Of a stretch of 64,000 bases of DNA, positions 59,534 to 64,000 are shown in pieces. Each line of letters opens with the position of its first letter. Position 1 is the first letter of the stretch. A program made the translations under genes and the position numbers. The stretch is from Cyprinodon diabolis (Eukaryota > Chordata > Actinopteri > Cyprinodontiformes > Cyprinodontidae), in the NCBI GenBank assembly GCA_030533445.1, contig CM060068.1:12305479-12369478 (forward strand), read 5' to 3'. Under the pieces are notes generated by a model, which saw only the letters and a list, made by a program, of their open reading frames with translations, was not told where the DNA came from and made no database searches.

Positions 59534-59676
59534 ATATATATATATATTATTTTTATTTTTTTTTTGACTGCTATGTTCTAAAAAAATACAAAAAAAGTCA
59601 GGATGATGCAAATATACAGTAGGTGCACACAATTAGTAAACACCCTATTTCTGTCTATTTCTGTGTAGATGATTAA

Positions 59677-62551
59677 CTGTTAATTTCTTTTGCTGAGGTT
59701 GAAGAAACTAGCTCTGGAGAGAAAACACCAGAAAGTCATCAATCAGAAAGTCATGCTAGATTTGGCCTGGTAAACGCCAGATCGCTTGTGAATAAATCAT
59801 TTATTCTTAAGGATTTCTTCATATCCCGGAATTTGGATTTCCTCTTCATCTCTGAGACCTGGCTGAAGGTTGGTGAGTCCAGTGTTTTCACTGAACTTCT
59901 GCCTGATGAGTGCGCTTTTTTTAACTCTCCTCGGACGTCTGGCCGAGGAGGAGGAATTGCGACTGTTTTTAAGAGTAACTTTGATTGTAAACAGATATCG
60001 CTCTTACCCTCCTTCACCAGCTTTGAACTCAGTTTGTTTGAGCTGGGGCATTCTCACAGGGTACTGTGTGCTGTGGCCTACCGGCCTCCAAAATATAACA
60101 GTAACTTTTTAACAGACTTCTCTGTGTTCTTGGCTGATATTATGCCCAAATATGACTGGGTCCTTATTGTTGGAGATTGTAATATTCATGTGTGTTGCCC
60201 TGTAAGCCCTTTAGCACGGGAATTTTTAAATATCATTGATTCTTTTAATCTTGTTCAGTCTGTACTTGGGCCTACACATGAACGTGGTCACACACTTGAT
60301 CTTGTTTTATCTTATGGTTTGCCTGTTCTTAACCTGGAGGTCTCTGACGCTTTTTTCTCAGATCATATGCCTGTACTTTTTGAAGCTCCTGTTTGCTGTC
60401 ACACAGTTAAATCTCACGCTGCTGCTCACAGATGCAGAGTAATTAACCCTTCCACTGCTGCTCACTTCTCCGCAGTGTTCAGTCAGAACTGCGATATTCC
60501 TGAGTCTTTGTATGAGGATACAGAGGCTCTTAACTCATGGTTTCTCGACACCTGTCAAACTGCCATAGACATTGCGGCTCCATTAAAGATCAGGCAGCAG
60601 AAAGCTAAATCAGAGCCTTGGTTGAATGAAACAACCAGGACTGCCAGACAGAATTGTCGAAGAGCTGAGCGACAGTGGAAAAAGGACAAATTGCAAATAT
60701 CTTTTCAATTACTGAGGGATTGTTGGCATCATTACCAATCCACTGTGAAAGAGGCTAAAAGAAGATACTTTTCTGATATTGTTCTTTTAAACTGTGGTAA
60801 ACCTTGTGTGTTGTTTAAAGTTATCAACTCTGCTCTGAATGCACCACAGACTGTAATTGAGGCCTCCCCTGCTGTGTGTGAGAACTTTCTTCACTACTTT
60901 ATTGATAAAGTCACTTCTACCAGAGCACTTATTTCACCTCCTGCTTCTGATCCTTCTGTGTTTGTCGCCTGCTCTGCTGTGTTTGACATGTTTGAGCCTG
61001 TGACCCTGCCTTTTGTGCAGGTGATTGTGGGTCACTTGAAGCCTTCAGGGTCTCCAGATGATACTGTCCCACCCCGATTTTTTAAGGAGGTTTTTCCCAC
61101 TATCGGGCCATTGTGTCTCACAGTTATTAATAGCAGTCTGTCCTCTGGAGTAGTCCCTTTAAATCTTAAACATGCAGTTGTGCAGCCTGTATTAAAAAAA
61201 CCTGGGCTGGGTCCTACTGTTCTGTCGAATTTTAGGCCTATCTCTAAGTTGCCTTTCTTCTCAAAAATCTTAGAGAAGATTGTTTATTCCCAGCTCATGG
61301 ACTTTTTAAATGAACAAAATGTTCTTGAGATTTTCCAATCTGGTTTTAAAACACTGCACAGCACCGAATCAGCGCTTTTAAGAGTTTTTAATGACATCTT
61401 TTTAGCTACTGACTCTGGACACTGTGTAGTCCTTGTACTTTTAGATTTGACTGCAGCATTTGATACAGTGGACCATGAAATCCTGATTGCTCGTTTGGAG
61501 CAGTGGGTGGGCATCAGGGGCTTAGCACTGGAATAGTTCATGTCCTACCTGTCACATCGGACTTTCTGTATCAGCCTTGATGACTCTGTGTCCTCCACTG
61601 CTCCTCTCTCATGTGGGGTCCCATAGGGCTCCGTGCTTGGCCCTCTTTTATTTTCTCTCTATCTACTCCCACTTGGCTCCATTCTTAGGAAACATGGCAT
61701 TTCCTTTCACTGTTATGCTGATGACAGCCAGATGTATGTCCCCCTCAAAAAGGCTGATTCCTACTCTGTTGAACCACTGTTAAAGTGTTTACATGACCTT
61801 AAAGCTTGGATGTCTTTAAATTTTCTGATTTTTAATGAAGAAAAGACAGAAGTCATGGTCTTTGGTGGCACATCTGTGACCCCCCCCCCTAGTTGATCTC
61901 GGTTCTCTAGCGCAATATTGTAAACCAATTGTAAGAAATCTCGGGGTAAAAGTGGACTCAGACCTTAAATTTGACAGCCAGATAAAAGCTGTAGTAAAAT
62001 CTAGCTTTTTCCAGCTAAGGCAGCTGCCAAAGATCAAACCAGTCCTTCAGAGACAGCACTTTGAGACAGTAATCCACGCCTTTGTGACCACTCGGCTGGA
62101 TTACTGTAATGCACTTAATGTGGGGATTACTGGGTCCTCAATTGCTCGTCTTCAACTGGTTCAAAATGCTGCTACACGTCTTTTAACTGGCACACGCAAG
62201 TACGAGCACATTTCACCTATTTTAGCTTCACTCTACTGGCTGCCCATCCATTGTAGGATTCATTTTAAAATTCTTTTATTTACTTTTAAAGCCTTGAATG
62301 GCCTTGCCCCAATTTACCTCTCTGAGCTGCTGCACCCCTACACTCCCAGCCGATCTCTCAGGTCAGCTGATCAGCTGCTCCTGACAGTGCCTAAAACTAG
62401 GCTTAAGCTCAGAGGGGATCGAGCGTTTTCTGTTGCAGCTCCAAAACTTTGGAATGCATTGCCGCTGCACATTAGACAGGCCACCTCTCTGTCTCATTTT
62501 AAAACTCTTCTTAAAACCCACCTCTTTTCTTTGGCTTTTAACACCATGTAG
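59677..62551 (+). pseudogene. LINE ORF2 (endonuclease-reverse transcriptase), three lesions
   Basis: Endonuclease: RFGLVNARSLVNKSF, LFISETWLK, GRGGGIATVFK, VAYRPPKYN, LIVGDCNIHV (usual GDFN has Cys for Phe), FFSDHMPV. A Trp/Arg-rich linker (PWLNETTRTARQNCRRAERQ) leads into [50 protein letters not shown], then [12 protein letters not shown] and [11 protein letters not shown] (catalytic DD). The C-terminus ends KTHLFSLAFNTM. Inactivating changes are TAG at 61534-61536 (after GLALE, usually Trp), TAG at 61624-61626 (GVP-stop-GS, usually Gln), and a one-base insertion in the C10 run at 61880-61889. Both stops fit simple G-to-A or C-to-T changes. Confidence 0.88.
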
Positions 62552-62554
62552 AGT

Positions 62555-62613
62555 GTTGATTTTATGTACACATATTGATTTTATGTACACATGTTGATTT
62601 TATGTATACACAT
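62555..62613 (+). repeat. 19-bp tandem repeat in LINE 3' UTR
   Basis: Three units of about GTTGATTTTATGTACACAT at 62555, 62574 and 62593, the third with a two-base insertion. It starts four bases after the ORF2 stop. Confidence 0.85.
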
Positions 62614-62863
62614 GCATATTTTTATCCTGTGTGGGCTGTGCTTTTATTTTATTTACTTTTATTTGTTTTAGTTATTTTATCTTTTTGTGCAGCACTTTGG
62701 AAACCTTGTGTTTATTTAAACCGTGCTATATAAATAAAGTGGATTGGATTGAATCAGGCTGCTGGAAAAGGGTGAGCTCACTCTGGAGAAGTTGTCAAGT
62801 TCTTAAAGCTCAACTGTTTAAAGGCTATTTGGCTGTCAGCTTGTGTAGCTTTCATATTTGTGG

Positions 62864-63085
62864 GAGAGTGTGGCCTAGTGGTTAGGGCATTGCTTTTGGA
62901 ATCCAGATGTTCTCAGTGCATGCCCCACTCCCACGGACTGACACTCTGGGACCTTGAGCAAGACCCTTAACTCCACACTCACCCCCACAATGGCAGCCCA
63001 CTGCTCCCCAAAGGGTGGGTTAAATTCAGAGAGTTCATTTCGTTGCTTTGTACTTAATGACAAAAAAATATATAATAATAATAAG
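62864..63085 (+). repeat. tRNA-derived SINE
   Basis: Head GGAGAGTGTGGCCTAGTGGT with an A-box-like TGGCCTAGTGG, a decayed B-box region near 62910-62925, then a body with 'gaccttgagcaagaccctta', 'actcc', 'ggcagcccactgctccccaa' and 'ttcatttcgttgctttgtac', ending in an ATAATAATAA tail. The pattern is well known in fish genomes. It follows the LINE at 62754 by about 110 bp. Confidence 0.72.
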
Positions 63086-63089
63086 TTTT

Positions 63090-64000
63090 GTTGTAGTTAT
63101 AATTTTTAGGTTTAAATTAGTGATCTAGGCTACTTTCTTGTTAGTTTCCTCTCACCTTCCTTTTTTTGTAGGTTTGCTTGAGTGCTTAGAAACTTCTCTG
63201 TGTGGTCATTGTGAGAAGTCGGTTCTTGTTTGTTATCTTTATCTTGTCCTTGGTTCATATGTTCTTCTGGGCCTATTCTTTTGGATTTAAACCATTTAAA
63301 GCCAAGTCAGTCATATCTGATACATGAGTTTTGATAACTCTGCATCATCAGTGTGATATTTTGGTTCTTGAAAACCCTGATCCTTACACAATTCTTTTGT
63401 CAGAAAGTTCAATGAAACTCTAATTCTGGTAAATTATGAAAAGTGGAAACCAATGAAAGAGCTTTCTCAGGAAATTACATTAAAAGAAAATTATAGACAG
63501 GCATTTAGCAACTTTATTTGAAAACAGTTCTGTAGCTCCTGCCATTTTTTTTTGTGTGGATGCTCTGATAGGATGTGTTTCTCTACCTAGTTGTAGAGAT
63601 TAGGATACTAAACTTTTGCTACAAAGTGAGAGAAGGGTGATCTTAACCTCATATTTCAGTTAGTGGAGAACAAGAGAAGATGAAAATTAAAAACAGAGAG
63701 AAACCGATCACAAATCTACAACCTGTACTTTATAATTTTCTTGTAAGCTTGCACCCCTCCGTATTTTTTCTTGATTAAAGTAAAATTCTTTAGTTTATCT
63801 ACAAATGCCATACATTGCAATTGAATAAAAAGTAATTTCTCAGAAAACTAAATTTATTTTAACTCTTTAATGCAGAAAATGCTCAATGGGGCCTTTGAGA
63901 TAGCAATATCGCTTATTGAAAACATTCTTGCAGAAAAGCTAATAAATCTTAACATTTTCCCTTTTCTTTTGTCATACAACACTTTTTGTTGTTGTTTATA
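63090..64000. other. non-coding stretch
   Basis: Nothing recognised up to the window end. Confidence 0.5.

Larger units (their letters stand above)
59677..62754 (+). mobile_element. near-complete L2/CR1-type LINE
   Basis: Endonuclease, reverse transcriptase and C-terminal region, then a 3' UTR with a 19-bp tandem repeat and an end reading GTGCTATATAAATAAAGTGG followed by ATTGGATTGAAT. The family is related to, but distinct from, the L2 at 19 kb (different 3' UTR). The open frame begins after a TAA at 59674-59676; any ORF1 or 5' UTR is missing. Confidence 0.85.

Overview
The window looks like nuclear DNA from a teleost fish. It is AT-rich, intron-bearing and gene-poor, and it is full of repeat families typical of ray-finned fishes: Tc1/mariner transposons, L2-type LINEs ending in TGAATTGAA or GGATTGGATT tails, a Penelope relic, hAT and other MITEs, tRNA-derived SINEs and long (TA)n microsatellites. 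There is no bacterial operon, CRISPR array, tRNA or rRNA gene. Species cannot be told from the sequence alone.

Layout. 0-10.4 kb is mostly non-coding, with a (TA)n tract, a minus-strand Penelope-type GIY-YIG relic, an L2 tail, an L1-clade reverse transcriptase relic and a hAT-type MITE. 10.8-18.5 kb is a nest of mobile DNA: two full-length copies of one Tc1-like family (called Tc1-A here), a TTAA-flanked MITE, an unclassified repeat (R), a probable solo LTR and a decayed Tc1. 19.0-25.6 kb holds the only intron-bearing gene I can build. It is a minus-strand DDE integrase-like gene with five phase-compatible exons. Its last exon is split by a 5'-truncated L2 LINE, one intron carries a second Tc1-like element (Tc1-B), and the exon expected to carry the first catalytic Asp was not found. 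26.9-28.9 kb is a second, inverted copy of repeat R with a Tc1-A inserted in it. 34.3-35.6 kb is the fourth Tc1-A. 35.6-40.5 kb has LINE, MITE, L2 and Tc1 relics. 40.5-52 kb is a long stretch with no gene or element that I recognise. 53.2-56.4 kb is a broken two-ORF non-LTR retrotransposon. 58.6-62.75 kb is a hAT MITE followed by a nearly complete but mutated L2/CR1-type LINE, then a tRNA-derived SINE.

How it fits together. Almost every coding signal belongs to selfish DNA. Tc1-A appears very young: four copies of exactly 1248 bp with perfect 29-bp ends, two of them encoding the same intact 343-residue DD34E transposase. Such copies could supply transposase to the copies with a nonsense or missense change. 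The integrase-like gene is the least ordinary object. Its exon phases and splice sites show it once evolved as a spliced gene, and it now looks disabled.
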